From contig JAVHJL010000004.1 of assembly GCA_036971715.1 (NCBI GenBank), forward strand, positions 496,001 through 560,000: 64,000 nucleotides of DNA. The letters run 5' to 3'. The position numbers and the translations under genes were made by a program. Under the pieces are notes generated by a model, which saw only the letters and a program-made list of their open reading frames with translations, did not search any database and was not told the DNA's origin. Below, one piece after another: positions 10,934-23,200 of the stretch (its first letter is position 1; each line of letters starts with the position of its first letter). Source of the DNA: Arthrobotrys musiformis (Eukaryota > Ascomycota > Orbiliomycetes > Orbiliales > Orbiliaceae).

Positions 10934-13900
10934 TGTGAATAGTTTTAGTGTGGAAGGTGGTGATGAGGAAGATTCGAGTGCGTGTGGTAAAAGTGCGGTG
11001 GTGAGAAGGTTTTATATAAGACCGCAAATCCAAGGTTACACGTTTCCGTAACACGAATTTAAAATTTTAAAAAAACGGAACGGATTACTCGAACTCGAGG
11101 CTAATATATACGCTGCCGAGCTTGAGTCTGGAATTAATTAAGAAATTGGGGGTGGCTAAGAGGTGTAATATAGATATAGTATGTATAATCTAGCTCTAAG
11201 CAAGCAAAGCCTAAGCTCAAGTAGTAGTAAAGACGATATATAGATAGGATCGAACAGGTCAATTGCGAAGATATATGAGGAGGAGGAATATTTTCAGGAA
11301 AGAGAGAGAATCTAACCATCTCCTCCTCGAGCAGGCATATTTATACCCCCTCCCCCTCCCCCTCCCCCTCCAGCTAGGACGGACAGAGACGGCATATCCT
11401 TCTATATGGATGAAAGGGAAAAAGGTCTGAACCCTAGAAGGGGGTGTGGAGGGGGGAAGCTTGCAATCATAAGCCAATTGATATCGAAGAAGACCCAGAA
11501 GGGGGGTGTAGGAAGAGCGAGTATAGCCGATATTGGAATCCTTTTGCGAATTGAAAGAGATCGATTGGTCTAGAGGGGGGGTTAGCTAGTGGAGGAGGAG
11601 GACGGGACAGAAAATTAGACCAGGGTCCACGCCGGTTGTACAAAAGACACGGGATGTGATTTGCGAACTTTCAAGAGAGACACGATAGTGGTTGGGGAAG
11701 GGCTTATCCTTTTTTCTCGTAAGAGGTATACGGGGGAAGCTAACTTGCAAGGTTTATGTTAACTTGTTCAATGGAGCTATATTATAGTTAAGGTGTAAAG
11801 TGGGTACGGAGCTAGAGATCGATGGAAGATTAGGAAGATCGTTTGGCCCGGGGGGAACGAACAAGAGGCCTTGAAAAAGAAATTAATTGCCAGAGAAGTC
11901 GTAGGCTTCGTGGATTATCCGGATGGCAAAGATATCGAAAGAGAGATAGTGGGAATGATGGTACAGCTGAGACTAGTCGCCCACCTCCTTCACGATGTGG
12001 TAGCTCGAAGACGAACAAACTGGATAAATCCGAATAGACGGAATCGATTAGCTGGTATATATTTAGCTCCTGAATAGCTAGAATTCAATTGAGGAACAGG
12101 AAGCTTTCGATTGGAACGGGAATGCAACTTTGGTAGCTCTCAATCGAATATCATGAAGCTCAATCTCATCGTTGAGAAGTATACTTCAAAAATCCTTCTC
12201 CAAAACCCAACAGAATGTCGAAATTATTTTTTTTGTAGAATTTTATGTCGGTCCCTTGTCATGTCGATGAATTGTCCACGTCGTTGCGCATGCAAGCCTC
12301 GTTAGCTTATTCCGTTTTTAAAATTTTTACCTTTTTTCTTTTCTTTTCTTTTCTTCTTTTCTTTCCAAAATGCAGGTTTTGCTTGCAGATGGGTCCTCCG
12401 GGAACACGCTTAAAAAGAAGTGAGTGTGGAGAAATAAACCCAAGCTGGTATTGTAACCACGGAGTAGTCACGCAGGGTCACAGGTGCTGGATGGGTACCA
12501 CGAGGGTACAAGGCGTGTATATGCAAGTATGACGAGGTCGCCCCCAAAAAAGATGTTCTTCGAGTTTGCCTGTGTAAAAGTTGAATAACAGGGTGGGAAT
12601 AAGGCCAGCTCAGGCGCTTGGGAAGCTTGGAGGTGAAAATGCGAGTTACACCGGGGCCACACCGTACTTTCTTTTTTTAACCATTTCATGGTTGGGGAGA
12701 ATGCACCTAGTAGACGTTTCATGCAGGACCAATGGTTCTGGGGACCAGTTCTAGAGGACGCAGGCGTTCAGACGTCCCCATAAGTCCAACAAGGAATAGA
12801 GCTCAGGGCTAGCCAACGAGTAAATATGTCCTACCTTTATCGAGAATAGGATATCAAATAGCAATCCATATAATCAATTGGGCAGTTTGAAAGTGATATT
12901 CAGAGACGAGTCATAGGGTTGATCACAAAATTCAAGGCCGTGAGATATTCGACGACTAAATCGTGAGCTCATCTTTTAAAGCTTCTAGCTTCTTGGGCAC
13001 CACCCCAAGGAGCTGGCGTCGTGAATCCCGATTGGATCAACGGTTTTCTTTCTTTGGTTTTTCGAGGATATGGTTTTTTTCTCTCAAGAACTTTCTAGCG
13101 CCGTTCGGGTTTTAGCACATCCAGCTAGGTCCAGCCTTGTAGAATTCTTTTGCGATTGAGATCCTGTTACGAATTGGAAGCTCGAAGCTCCGGTTCCTCG
13201 AGCTAGCGAGCTTGGAAAGATGGTGGGAAGGAACTTGACAATATCGAATCGCCGGAATGGGTGAAGCGCTGGGGGGGGCAGAAGTTCGCTAGCTTGGGAG
13301 CTATGTTGGAGCTTGGTCCTATTCAGGTGACGCTATGTTGGAGGTGTCTCAGGTGGTACATGTTACCTGGTATCTTCCGAGCAGAAATATATCTGGGATC
13401 ATTGGCGATAGCTCTGTTTGTGTACATAGTGCTGAATGTCTAGCTGTCGTCGATGCTCATCGCAGGACAACCGGTTTCCGAGGTACTGAAAAACATGTCA
13501 CCGTCTTTGATTTTTTTTTTTTTACGCAAGACGAAAAAAGAAAACACAAAAGTTTTGCGAGGTTATCTTAACCGTTGATTGCAACATGAGCGAGGCGAGC
13601 GGGCATTTTTCGGCTGTTGAGACCTTGTCATGAGTATTAAGAACTTTTCGTGGACGGATGCTACGGGAATTGACAAAATATCATTTTCGTCGATGACTGA
13701 ACAATGACGAGAACCTAAGATCCCGGGGGTGGGGACCAATCAAGGCAATGAGGGATTCGGAAACATACGTTTTGTACTGTACTGTTGCCTCGATGATACT
13801 GTCAGAGAAAGGGAGAAAAAAAAAAGCGGGATGAGCATGCTGCAATGCGTATGTATTGACAGCAAAGCGTCTTTGGACCCGTCGGTCTGGATCTGCTAGG

Positions 13901-15194
13901 ATTGCGCTGTGGGAACTGGAGAATGGACGAAATATCGTGGTCGACGGTTATTGGACGGTAGCCGACTTCCCCCATGCACTTTTTGGGGGTAGTTCGTCTG
14001 GTTCGCTTTCGTCGGATAGATTCGAGTAGATCCTGAGCTGAGCAGCACAAGTGATTGCAATCAAAACCGCAGTTACGCTTGAGAAAACAAATTTCAACGT
14101 ACTGTGAAACTGAGGCTCGTCAAAATTGAGCAGCATGTTATCAGAGGGGTTGTTTCCATGCCCTATCAATAGACTCATCCTCACGAGAGACGTATGCCTG
14201 TATTTCTAGCACCAACATGACCAAGACCAACATGAGTTTGGGGTTTTAGATAGCCCGCCAGATAAGATATTGTGATGCTTTTCATAGATATTCAGGCCAG
14301 ATATAATGATATATATATCTTAGATATCCAACAGCAGCAGTTTTCTTGTTCTGCTGCCAGATATACATACATATGCGTAGATGCATATAGGGCCTTTGTT
14401 GCGGCGGTCAGGATAAGTAATCTATAGTACTATGAACCACCCACAAACGCAATATCGGTGTCCAAGCTGGCGTAAGCGGGACTGATCGATAATAGTATGA
14501 AGTGCAAGTGCCTCTCGATACCGATATCGATATCAATATCATATATCATATCATCCGCGTGTCTCGTGACAGTATGACATGGAGACCAGAACTAGCCACC
14601 GCCACATTCTTTCAGCGGGTAAGTGGCTCGTCGAGCTCAGCATGCTTGCAAGGCTGAAGCTAGCCGAAACGACGGGCGATGCAACGGTACAGATTGACAG
14701 ATTTGGTCGGGCCAAGCTATATTTGGGAGCTGTTGCATGGGTTGGCCGGATTGGATCCATGGGAGTCGCGTCCCTCCTTGGTCGATATCCCTTTCAGCCG
14801 TGGAACATGCGCACATACGTAGTCCTCCTCGCCTTTTGATTCTCCTTCTTCTCTCATCGGCAGCGGCAGCAAGGGGCTTTGTGGCTCGTCGGTTAGATAT
14901 CGTCTGTTGTTCTTTTTTGAGGTTCCAACGGGCTCCAATTCGGGGGCAGATCACCACACAGCTCCCTTTGAAACGCCAACATCAAATCAAACCTCCAAAC
15001 GCGTTGCATCCCACTACAACCACCATCACCATCACCATCAACTTCAACTTCACCACCACCATCACTACGCAAGTACTTAAGTGCATGCATGGGCCCCTTA
15101 TAAAACCCCACTCGATCTCCTGATTCTCAATCGGAGATTATAACTAGCTACCATACGTGCAGTAACGATACGAAACCGCTTCGTTTGAGCGGAC
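10934..15194. other. 4.3-kb gene-poor interval
   Basis: This is the largest spacer in the window, between the divergent BLOC-1 subunit and mannosyltransferase genes. Open frames are short and mutually overlapping with no recognisable family. It contains a (CCCCCT)n block at 11346-11371, a CTTTT-rich block near 12330-12365, AT dinucleotide stretches near 14300-14550 and a CCATCA-rich patch at about 15020-15068 just upstream of the next start. Uncalled small genes or ncRNAs cannot be excluded. Confidence 0.55.
11346..11371 (-). repeat. (CCCCCT)4 tract; potential G-quadruplex on minus strand
   Basis: Four consecutive C5 runs separated by single T residues, followed by CC. The minus strand therefore has four G5 runs with one-base loops, which fits the standard G-quadruplex pattern. 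Confidence 0.8.
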
Positions 15195-16797
15195 ATGCAA
15201 GCCGCCACGATGTACAACCCGGCAACAGACCGTTCCCCTATTTCTCCTTCTTTCACCTCCAACCCATTCGACAAGTACAAATCGGCCCGAGAGGGTATGC
15301 TACCGGATGGGATAAATGGTATCGGGACCGGATCTTGGCCTGACCGTTTCTCGTCTCGCAAGAAAGTCGGCGAAAGAAGACGGATCGTCAGGGTTCTCGT
15401 TATCGCCTTTGCGGTTGGGTTTTTATTATGGTTCTTTGTCACACCGTTGAATTGGACCTCTGGACGGAATTCGGGCGAGCTTTATACGCCGCCTGATGGA
15501 AGTCAGACGGAGGGGAAGGCACAGCATGATGCCGTCGATCAGCCGAGTCCCGTGATTGATGAGGGGCAGAGCATTCCCCTGGATCCCAAGGCCCAGATTG
15601 GAAAGGAGAAGGCTTCTTTCGTAATGCTGATTCGGTAAGTTACACCACCAATTTTAACACAGCAGCAGCTTTCGTTTCTAACGGAAGGGAAACCACTGGC
15701 GAACAGAAACCAAGAACTTCAAGACGCTCTGAAGTCTATGAAACAGATCGAAGACCGATTCAACCATCGATTTCACTACCCCTGGACCTTCCTCAACGAT
15801 GTTCCATTCACCGAAGAATTCATCCGAGAAACTACGAAGCGAGCATCCGGGAAGACCGAATACGGATTGATCCCCAAGGAGCACTGGAGTGTCCCAGAGT
15901 CCATCGACCAGGAGAAAATGAGAGCCGCTATGCAAAAGATGCAAGAGGATAAAGTAATCTATGGCGGCTCTCTTTCCTACAGACATATGTGCCGGTATGC
16001 TCAGAATAGGATTACTGCTGGCGGTTTGAATTGAGCTAATCAGGTGTGTTCGTCTATCTCACAGATTCAACTCCGGGTTCTTCTGGCGACAAGAGCTTCT
16101 CGATAAGTACGAATGGTACTGGCGCGTCGAGCCCGGTATTGGTTTCTACTGCGACGTCGAGTACGATCCATTCGAATTCATGCGTGTTTCTGGTAAGAAA
16201 TACGGTTTCACGATCACCCTCCCCGAGTACAAAGCCACCATTCCGACTCTCTGGACCCAGACCCTCGATTTCATGAAGAAGAACCCACAATACCTTAACT
16301 CCAACTCTTCGCTCCAGTATTTGGTGGAAGATAGGGATATCGGGAAGGCATTAAGTTCAGATCCACCTCCAGAGTACAATGGTTGCCACTTTTGGTCGAA
16401 CTTTGAGATTGCCAGCCTGGATCTCTGGAGAAGCGAAGCTTACCGCAGCTATTTTGATCATTTGGATAGTGCTGGCGGTTTCTTTTACGAAAGATGGGGT
16501 GATGCACCAGTTCATTCGATCGCTGCGGCTTTGTTCTTGGGGACTCAGGAAGTTCACCATTTCGCCGATATGGGGTAGGATGTCCTCTTTCCTCTAATTA
16601 AAAGGAGTCTAGTATGCTAACTGAGTGTTCGATATAGGTACATGCACGTCCCATGGAGCAGGTGCCCGCAACCAGATGAATTTCACCGGTACGCCAAGTG
16701 TGTCTGTCCATTTGAAAAGAAAGACAGCTTCGATCTTAACGGATGGAGTTGCCAGCCGAGATGGTGGAAGATCGCAGGAAAGGAGTATGGTGCCTAA
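15195..16797 (+). CDS. Alpha-1,2-mannosyltransferase, GT15 family (KRE2/MNT1/KTR type)
   Basis: Four exons: 15195-15634, 15707-15994, 16065-16574 and 16638-16797; every intron interrupts a codon after its second base; 465 residues. A cytosolic tail and one membrane segment (about residues 64-82, rich in V, I, F, L) give the type II Golgi topology. The luminal GT15 domain shows YRHMCRFNSGFFWRQELL, RVEPGIGFYCDVEYDPF, CHFWSNFEIASLDLWRSEA and GGFFYERWGDAPVHSIA, all family signatures; the Glu of NFEIA matches the conserved catalytic-site residue. The enzyme transfers mannose from GDP-mannose to O- and N-linked chains of secreted and cell-wall proteins. The C-terminus has the conserved cysteine pairs (RCPQPDEF, CVCPFE, SCQPRWW). 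Length is normal for the family. The closest paralogue cannot be told by eye. Confidence 0.92.
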
Positions 16798-17287
16798 AAG
16801 TTTCCGTTTTGGCCCTCATATCCTTTGCTTCCTATAGTTTGGTTGTCTCGTGCTTAGCCCCCCGGGGTTGGAATAGTTTGGGTTATCTTCTGTTTTTTGG
16901 GGTTGTTTGCAGGAATTGTTCCTCCTCTTCTCTGTACATCTTCAACCTTGCTCTTTTTTCCTTTGAAGTCTAAGTTGGTGTTTTTACAAAACGGGAATGG
17001 GAATGGGAATCGTGAGTTTTGGAGCACAAAAGAAAGAAAGAACAAGGCATTGATTTTTTCATTAGAGCTACTTTTTTAATCGTATTGTTTCCTTTTTGTT
17101 CCTTTCCGACCTCGAAGGGGTTGGATTGAATTTAACGACGGTGGAAATAATATACATGCGGACGAATGAATACCCAATTTGACTTTTATAATCGATATCT
17201 TATCTAAATTTAAAAAGAACCCACCTGTAATATATACTTAAACATCTATCAAAAACCGTAGGTGTTCTAGATATATCGATAAAAGAA
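16798..17287. other. Intergenic, convergent 3' ends
   Basis: Spacer between tail-to-tail mannosyltransferase and DUF726 genes. A short GGGAAT triplication lies near 16991-17009. No gene seen. Confidence 0.6.
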
Positions 17288-19642
17288 TTAACTGGCAATC
17301 CTCATCTGAGCCACATCCTTGACTACTTGTCCCTGCTGTTGCTGCTCCCTCTCGACCCTCTCAGCGGCCTCCTCCAACGGCTTCTCGCCATGCCCTTCCT
17401 TCTCCCTAACCTCCTCCTCCATCTTCTCCTCCTGCTTCTTCAATTCCTCAGCTTTAAGCCTCTCTTCCTCCACAATCTTCCAATCCACCAATTCACTTCC
17501 CCCAATATGCCCAATAATATCACCCACCAAAAACCTATACCTCAAATGACCCTCCACGGCCTCGCTCATATCCACACTCTCCACCCCATCCGGCCACTTG
17601 ATACCTTGCAGTCCAGCAACACCCAATTGTACCGCCGAAGTCCTATATAGGAACCCCAGGATATAATCCTTCTCGCTGAAAACGTTGACCACGCGACCAC
17701 TCACCACGCTTCGGACTTTAATCCATCCGTCGCCAGTGCTGGGGATCGCTGAGCCGAGTAGGTATACATTCTCTACAATCCCGAACGCCCTTCTTTCCGC
17801 CAATTCCAGCAACGCGGAGTAGATGACTCTCGAACCGAGACTATAGGCGACAAGAGTCACGGGTCTATTACCCTGAACGCGATTAATCAATGCATCCGCC
17901 AGGATTTTCCCCGCCTTCTCCGCGCGGGTTTTTACAATGTTGAAGGGGTTATCGACGACCTGTCCTATTCTCAACAAAGCTATCGGCCACAGCGCCATCA
18001 TGAGGGTTGCGAGGACCGTTCGTTTCAGGATTTCGATTTTGAGGTATGCGAAGCCGTAGGATTTTAGGAGGGTGGTTAGGGCGTTTCCGAGGTCCATTAG
18101 TGCTGTTGATTCCCAGCGGAGGGCGTAGACTTCTGAATGGGAGGAGAGGGAGCGCCAGGGGGTTATGAAGTGGGATGGGGAGGTTATCCAGCCGGAGATT
18201 CCGATTGTGAGGGAGAGGCGGGAGGTGTCTTCTGTTTTTCCCTCTTCTTCTTTGGGGGGGATATTGTTGTTGGCTTCGATTTGGTCGAAGGTTGTGGGTG
18301 GGGATGATGTAGGACGAGGGGGGAGGGGAGGTGATGTTGAGGAGGATGGACGAGGGGGTAGAGGTGGACCTGGCTCTTCTTTTTCGTCCTTATCCCCCGA
18401 GGAATCTTCAATAGCCTCGACGGGGTCCGGAACACCAGGTTTAACTTTCACGAATCCAAAGTCCTCAACCTCTTGCGCATACCGCTTCATCATCTCCCCG
18501 GTCATTTTCCCGCCGTAAGCACCGAATAAAGTCCCTACTAGGGCACCGCTGCCCGCCAGAGCACCCAGATACCCCGCTGCAGCTGTAGCACCCAATCCAA
18601 TCCCCGACATCACGGTTCCTATCCCCGCTGCAACCAGTGGTGCTGCGAGACCACCTGTAATTCCTATCACCGCCGCACCCGCCACGCCAGCGATACCGAT
18701 TTTAATCCTGCGGTTCCACTTATTATTCGCCTTTTGCCGCTCGCGCGAGGAGTCGGCAGACATGATGTCTCCATCGTTCGTTGCGGATTTCGCAGCGGTG
18801 ACCAGAGTCTTCGCTACTGATTTCTCGAGACGGACGACGGTTAGTGGTGGTAATCCCAGCGAGGTGGATAGGATTCTCAAAAGGGTTCTGGAACGGGCGT
18901 CGTATGTTTCCAGTGATAGTATTAACAAGAGGATCGAATGGAGGATTAATGGTTTTGCGGGATTTGGTAGAGAGGTGGTTAGGCCGGTTGGAATGGCGGG
19001 GAAACGGGTGTTTTCGATGTTATTATCCAATGGGTGTGGGGGTTCCTGTTCCTCCTCGTCCTTTTCATGTGATGAAGGGGTTGAGGATTTCTCATCAGTG
19101 GTCCCGACGACATCCTGCATGTGCGCCGCGGTTCCGACGCGGGAGTCGAGGTCTGGTGGGTTAAGTATGTCATAAATCCTGGTTAGGAGGTCTTGCTGCC
19201 AGTGATCGAACGAAGCCGTGGCATCATGTCTAAGCCGGGACAAAGATACCGACTCCTTCGGATTGGTATCATACGGATTCGGGGATACCGATGGTTTCAC
19301 CACCACCTCTTCTTCGGTCGACGGGGGCGTAGGCGCAGATGCAGGTGTCTCCGGCGGAGTCGAAGCAGCCGAAGAACCCTTCGACTTGGACTTCGGAGGG
19401 GGTGGGTCAAAGGTATGCAGGAGGGAAGTGCGCATCACTTCCGTCGCAGCGGTAATGAGGTGTAATAGATCCTGTCTTTGGGGGTCGGTGAGGAGAGTGA
19501 CGAGGTCGACATCGTACTGTGGCTTCTGCGCCGGTGTGGCGGCTTGCGCACGAGAGTTCGAGTGATGGGTGGCATCGTTTGATGCTCGTGATGCGCCGCC
19601 GGTGGCAGCTTTGAATCTTTCGGTGAGGCTGCCGAAGGGCAT
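17288..19642 (-). CDS. MIL1: DUF726 family lipase-like membrane protein (yeast Mil1 / TMCO4-like)
   Basis: Intronless, 784 residues. The N-terminal third is Ser/Thr/Pro-rich with short conserved helices (QDLLHLITAATEVMRTS). Then comes a glycine/alanine-rich hydrophobic stretch (IGIAGVAGAAVIGITGG onward, about 65 residues) predicted to enter the membrane, a second proline-rich linker, and the alpha/beta-hydrolase-like DUF726 domain: ISGWITSPSHFITPWRSL, YALRWESTALMDLGNAL, NPFNIVKTRAEKAGKILAD. The nucleophile elbow is AYSLGSRVIYSAL with Ser601. The tail is a charged Glu/Lys helix. Yeast Mil1 binds the AP-1 mu-adaptin variant Apm2, and TMCO4 is the animal relative; lipase activity is not generally demonstrated. 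The low-complexity linkers produce long open frames on the other strand that should not be called as genes. Confidence 0.87.
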   Translation of the reverse strand: MPFGSLTERFKAATGGASRASNDATHHSNSRAQAATPAQKPQYDVDLVTLLTDPQRQDLLHLITAATEVMRTSLLHTFDPPPPKSKSKGSSAASTPPETPASAPTPPSTEEEVVVKPSVSPNPYDTNPKESVSLSRLRHDATASFDHWQQDLLTRIYDILNPPDLDSRVGTAAHMQDVVGTTDEKSSTPSSHEKDEEEQEPPHPLDNNIENTRFPAIPTGLTTSLPNPAKPLILHSILLLILSLETYDARSRTLLRILSTSLGLPPLTVVRLEKSVAKTLVTAAKSATNDGDIMSADSSRERQKANNKWNRRIKIGIAGVAGAAVIGITGGLAAPLVAAGIGTVMSGIGLGATAAAGYLGALAGSGALVGTLFGAYGGKMTGEMMKRYAQEVEDFGFVKVKPGVPDPVEAIEDSSGDKDEKEEPGPPLPPRPSSSTSPPLPPRPTSSPPTTFDQIEANNNIPPKEEEGKTEDTSRLSLTIGISGWITSPSHFITPWRSLSSHSEVYALRWESTALMDLGNALTTLLKSYGFAYLKIEILKRTVLATLMMALWPIALLRIGQVVDNPFNIVKTRAEKAGKILADALINRVQGNRPVTLVAYSLGSRVIYSALLELAERRAFGIVENVYLLGSAIPSTGDGWIKVRSVVSGRVVNVFSEKDYILGFLYRTSAVQLGVAGLQGIKWPDGVESVDMSEAVEGHLRYRFLVGDIIGHIGGSELVDWKIVEEERLKAEELKKQEEKMEEEVREKEGHGEKPLEEAAERVEREQQQQGQVVKDVAQMRIAS

Positions 19643-20240
19643 GTTGGTCTACGGGTCCATCAACAACCTCTATTCTATACTTAATTATATAAGTTAACTA
19701 TGTGGTTGGTAGTGAATTGGAATGAAGATGCGATGAGGCAGAATGGAATGGAATGGATGTGAGAAATTAAATGTGCGTTGGAAACGTTGGAAACGTTGGA
19801 AGCCGACGTCATCGGCGGGTCAGCCGGGCTTCCTATTCCGGACGGTCGCACAAGCCCGTCGAGCTTCTTTTTCTTCCAGAAGTTTACCCGGCTGAGTAAT
19901 TCGTCTCGTGGGTCTGCTACCTATACCTACTTACCTAAGCATCTACATGTTATCAATTGACATTATTAGTGGGGGTATAATATATAAAAAAGGCAAGGCC
20001 GTTGAGATATGAATATGGTACTCCAAATGCTTTGCTATCACAATAATGTACACGGATGCCATGATATAATAATATTCCACTAATATGTGCATCCAAGAAA
20101 CGACATAAATATAAAAGAAACTAGGCTCCAAAAAACGCCGTCATCATATAGCAATCAAACGACGCACACATATACACGAAACCCGTGACTCTTTCTTAGT
20201 CTCTAAACATACTTACTCTCTTTCTCGTAAGAGAATCACT
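19643..20240. other. Intergenic
   Basis: This holds the promoter of the DUF726 gene and the 3' UTR of RXT3. It is AT-rich with a short GGAAACGTT duplication near 19777-19797. No gene seen. Confidence 0.55.
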
Positions 20241-23200
20241 CTAACTAGTACCGGCGGTAGCACCGTTGGCTATTACACCCCTCTCCGCTTCCTTGACGTC
20301 TAGCTCCATCTCCCCACCCCCATTGGTTTTCTTATGGGGGATCTCCTTCACAAGCCATCTACTCCCCACATTCTTAACCTCCCTCTCCTTCCCATTCACA
20401 GTAGTGGTGGAGGTGGCAACAGTCACCAGAGTCTCCACCAAATCATTCTTCTTCCTCATGGTCTCCCACTTCTTCAATCGCTCATGGACCCCCTTCCCAC
20501 CTCTCACATCACCGAACCCGATCGCGCTATCAACCCACTTCACATCTTCAACCATAAACCCCATTCCATCGTGTCCCCCATCCCATCCTCTGCTCTTCAA
20601 TCCGTACCTAACCGAACTCCTATACTCCCCCAAATTCCCAGAGATCACAATCTTAACCAAAAGATCCTTCTTCTCCTGTATACTCGCGCTCATCTTAGGT
20701 GCCCCTCCTTCCGCCACCGCAGCAGCCGCAATCTCCTTCGACCTTCCTGCACCCCGTCTCTTCGGCGCTGAAAGCCGTGCGATAACAGCATCATGCGCGG
20801 ATGCGTATTCAACAATCTCAGCACCGTCCCTGACAGAAGGTAAATACCCCAAATGCACCAGCACAGCCAGAATATTACTATCGTCCGTATAAACCTCCGT
20901 CCCCCATAATAATCGCTTCTTGCACACCCTTTCCCTTTCTTCGAGTGATAGACAGTACCACGGAATTCGAATTATATATGTGCAGTTCTCGCGCTCCATG
21001 AATAGCGGAATATGGCTGTACGATTTTACTGTTCCCGATTTTTTGATCACTGTGGGGGTGTAAACCATCGATCCGAGGTGATGTCGCTCGTGCTTCTTGA
21101 GCTCGGCGAGGACTTCAGAGCTATCGATCACTTGTTGTGGTGGAATAACAGGGAGATTGTTGCTGTTGTTGTTGCTGTTGCTATTGCTGCTGGTGGCAGT
21201 AACAGCGGTGCTGGGATTGACGGATGTAAATGTTGCTGCTCCTCTGATCGGTGTTCCTGTTAGTGATGATGCAGCCACATCCTCTAGATTCGATAAAGTG
21301 CTATCAGATCGTAGATTTGAGCCAGCGGTATAGTACCCTCGTCGCCGCTTTGCCGCCCTTTCGACTGGTACGGCATCCGCACGCTTCATGGGGCTATGAG
21401 TAAGATCGATGCCACCCATTTCCACATCCTCATCCTTCTTGACAACCGAGTCACCTTCGTCAATTACAATGACCTCGCGCTTAAGCTTCGGAGACTGGGA
21501 AACCTGGTCATTCGCGAAGGATCCGGGATATTTCCTTTCGTGGTAACCCTTGACGAGCGCTTCTTCGGCGCGGAGAGGCGGGATATCGGTGCTTCGTTCC
21601 CGTTCGGGGTGTTCTCGTTCCCAGGGTTTGGCATCATGTAAACGATCGATAAGAATATGTGCCGGATCGTCGAGCGAACTATTCCCTATAGGCTTCTTGC
21701 GATCGTTATCGTACTGTTGGAGGCTGGAAATCGTATGCTGGTTGGACAACCCGGGGGTGATCGCAAAGGGCGACTCCGGCATTTGCGTTGTATATGCATT
21801 GAAAGAAAGCGATGCAACCGATGAAGTAGGGGGTGCGGGATGATGGTATGAGGGGGAGGGATGAGGTTGAGGCTGAGGCGGGGGGTGTTGAGAGAGTTGT
21901 GGTGAGATATTAGGGGGCTGACTGTGTCGCGGCAATGGTGGTTGCACAGCCCGAGGGGGGGTGGGTTCGCGACGGGGAGGTTCCACAATTTGACGTTGGT
22001 AAGGACTGTCGGGGTATGAGGCGGTACGCATATGATTCGGCCCTCGAAGGTGGGGAGGTGGTTGCGGCGGGAATGGTTCCCTTTCGGGTATCCTTTCTTG
22101 GTGGTGATGGTAGACTGAAGGGTGAGGATGGGGGTGGGGATGGGGGTGGCTGGACGGGGGTGGCGCCTGGGGTGGAGGTTGGACTTCGGCCTGGGGTGGA
22201 AATGTGGGTTGAGACAACGGGCGTGTTGGCGGCGAGAAGTGAGGTTCACGTGGACGCGATATGCTCGGCCCAGGTCGATAAGGTGGTGTCCTTGTTTCGG
22301 GGAACGGCGGTGGTGGTTTGTTCATCGGTGGGCTGTTCGAGCGGGAAGGCTCAATTGCATGTCCGCCAATCGGCCGGTCGCCAGGAGTATACGGGCGCTT
22401 TAAAGGCGACAAATCTGGACCCAAAGTACGAGCAGGATCTCTATACACAGACTGGGTCAATGACTCCAGGCGGACAGGTGGACCAGGAGGCGCATCCCCT
22501 AGAATACTCGACAAGGACATGTTTGTTGACGGTCGCGGCATATCGCGCGATATCTCGAGAGAAGATATAGAAGGCAAGTCCCTGCCACCGCCGAACGGCG
22601 CGCTAGATGGGGGAGGGGGGAAGTTTTGTGGAGGGCCTGGCGGCGGCCGCGAGTAATGGGGGGGGCTTGGGGGCGGCATCGATCGATTGGTGGTCGATGC
22701 CGGCCGATTGGGTGGAGGATGCGGGGAAGGGTGATGATATTGTGATTGCGGCTGTGGCGGGTGATGGGGTTCCGAGTAAGAAGCGGAGCGCTGGTGGTGA
22801 TGCGGTCCTGGATGTGGAGGATGCGGTTGTGGTTGCGATGGTGGTGGTTGAGAAAACAGGGGTTGAGGTGGGAATGGGCCAGTTTGAGGGGGCCCGGAAT
22901 GGTGGCCGGGCGGCGGTTGAGGCACGTTCTGCTGCAATTGCTGCTGAAGCTGGTGATGCTGCTGCTGGGCAGATTGCAACGAAGGTCCGCCGGGGCCGTT
23001 GGCGTAAGGAGGCGGTGGCGGCGGGCCCGGCTGGTGGAAATGCGGAGGATGGTGATGGTCTCGCGGCGGGTGATCTCGCGGGTGATCTCGCGGATGCTCT
23101 CGCGGCGGATGCTCTCGTTGGTGGGAGTGTTCTGTCGGTCGAAACGTGGTCATGGTCAGCCAAATTCAATTTTCGCGCGTGTTCCGATTTCCATCGCAAA

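Noticed and set aside
17319..19565. Several open frames on the plus strand opposite the DUF726 gene
   Set aside because: They mirror the low-complexity Ser/Pro/Glu linkers of the minus-strand protein, lack family motifs and overlap each other.
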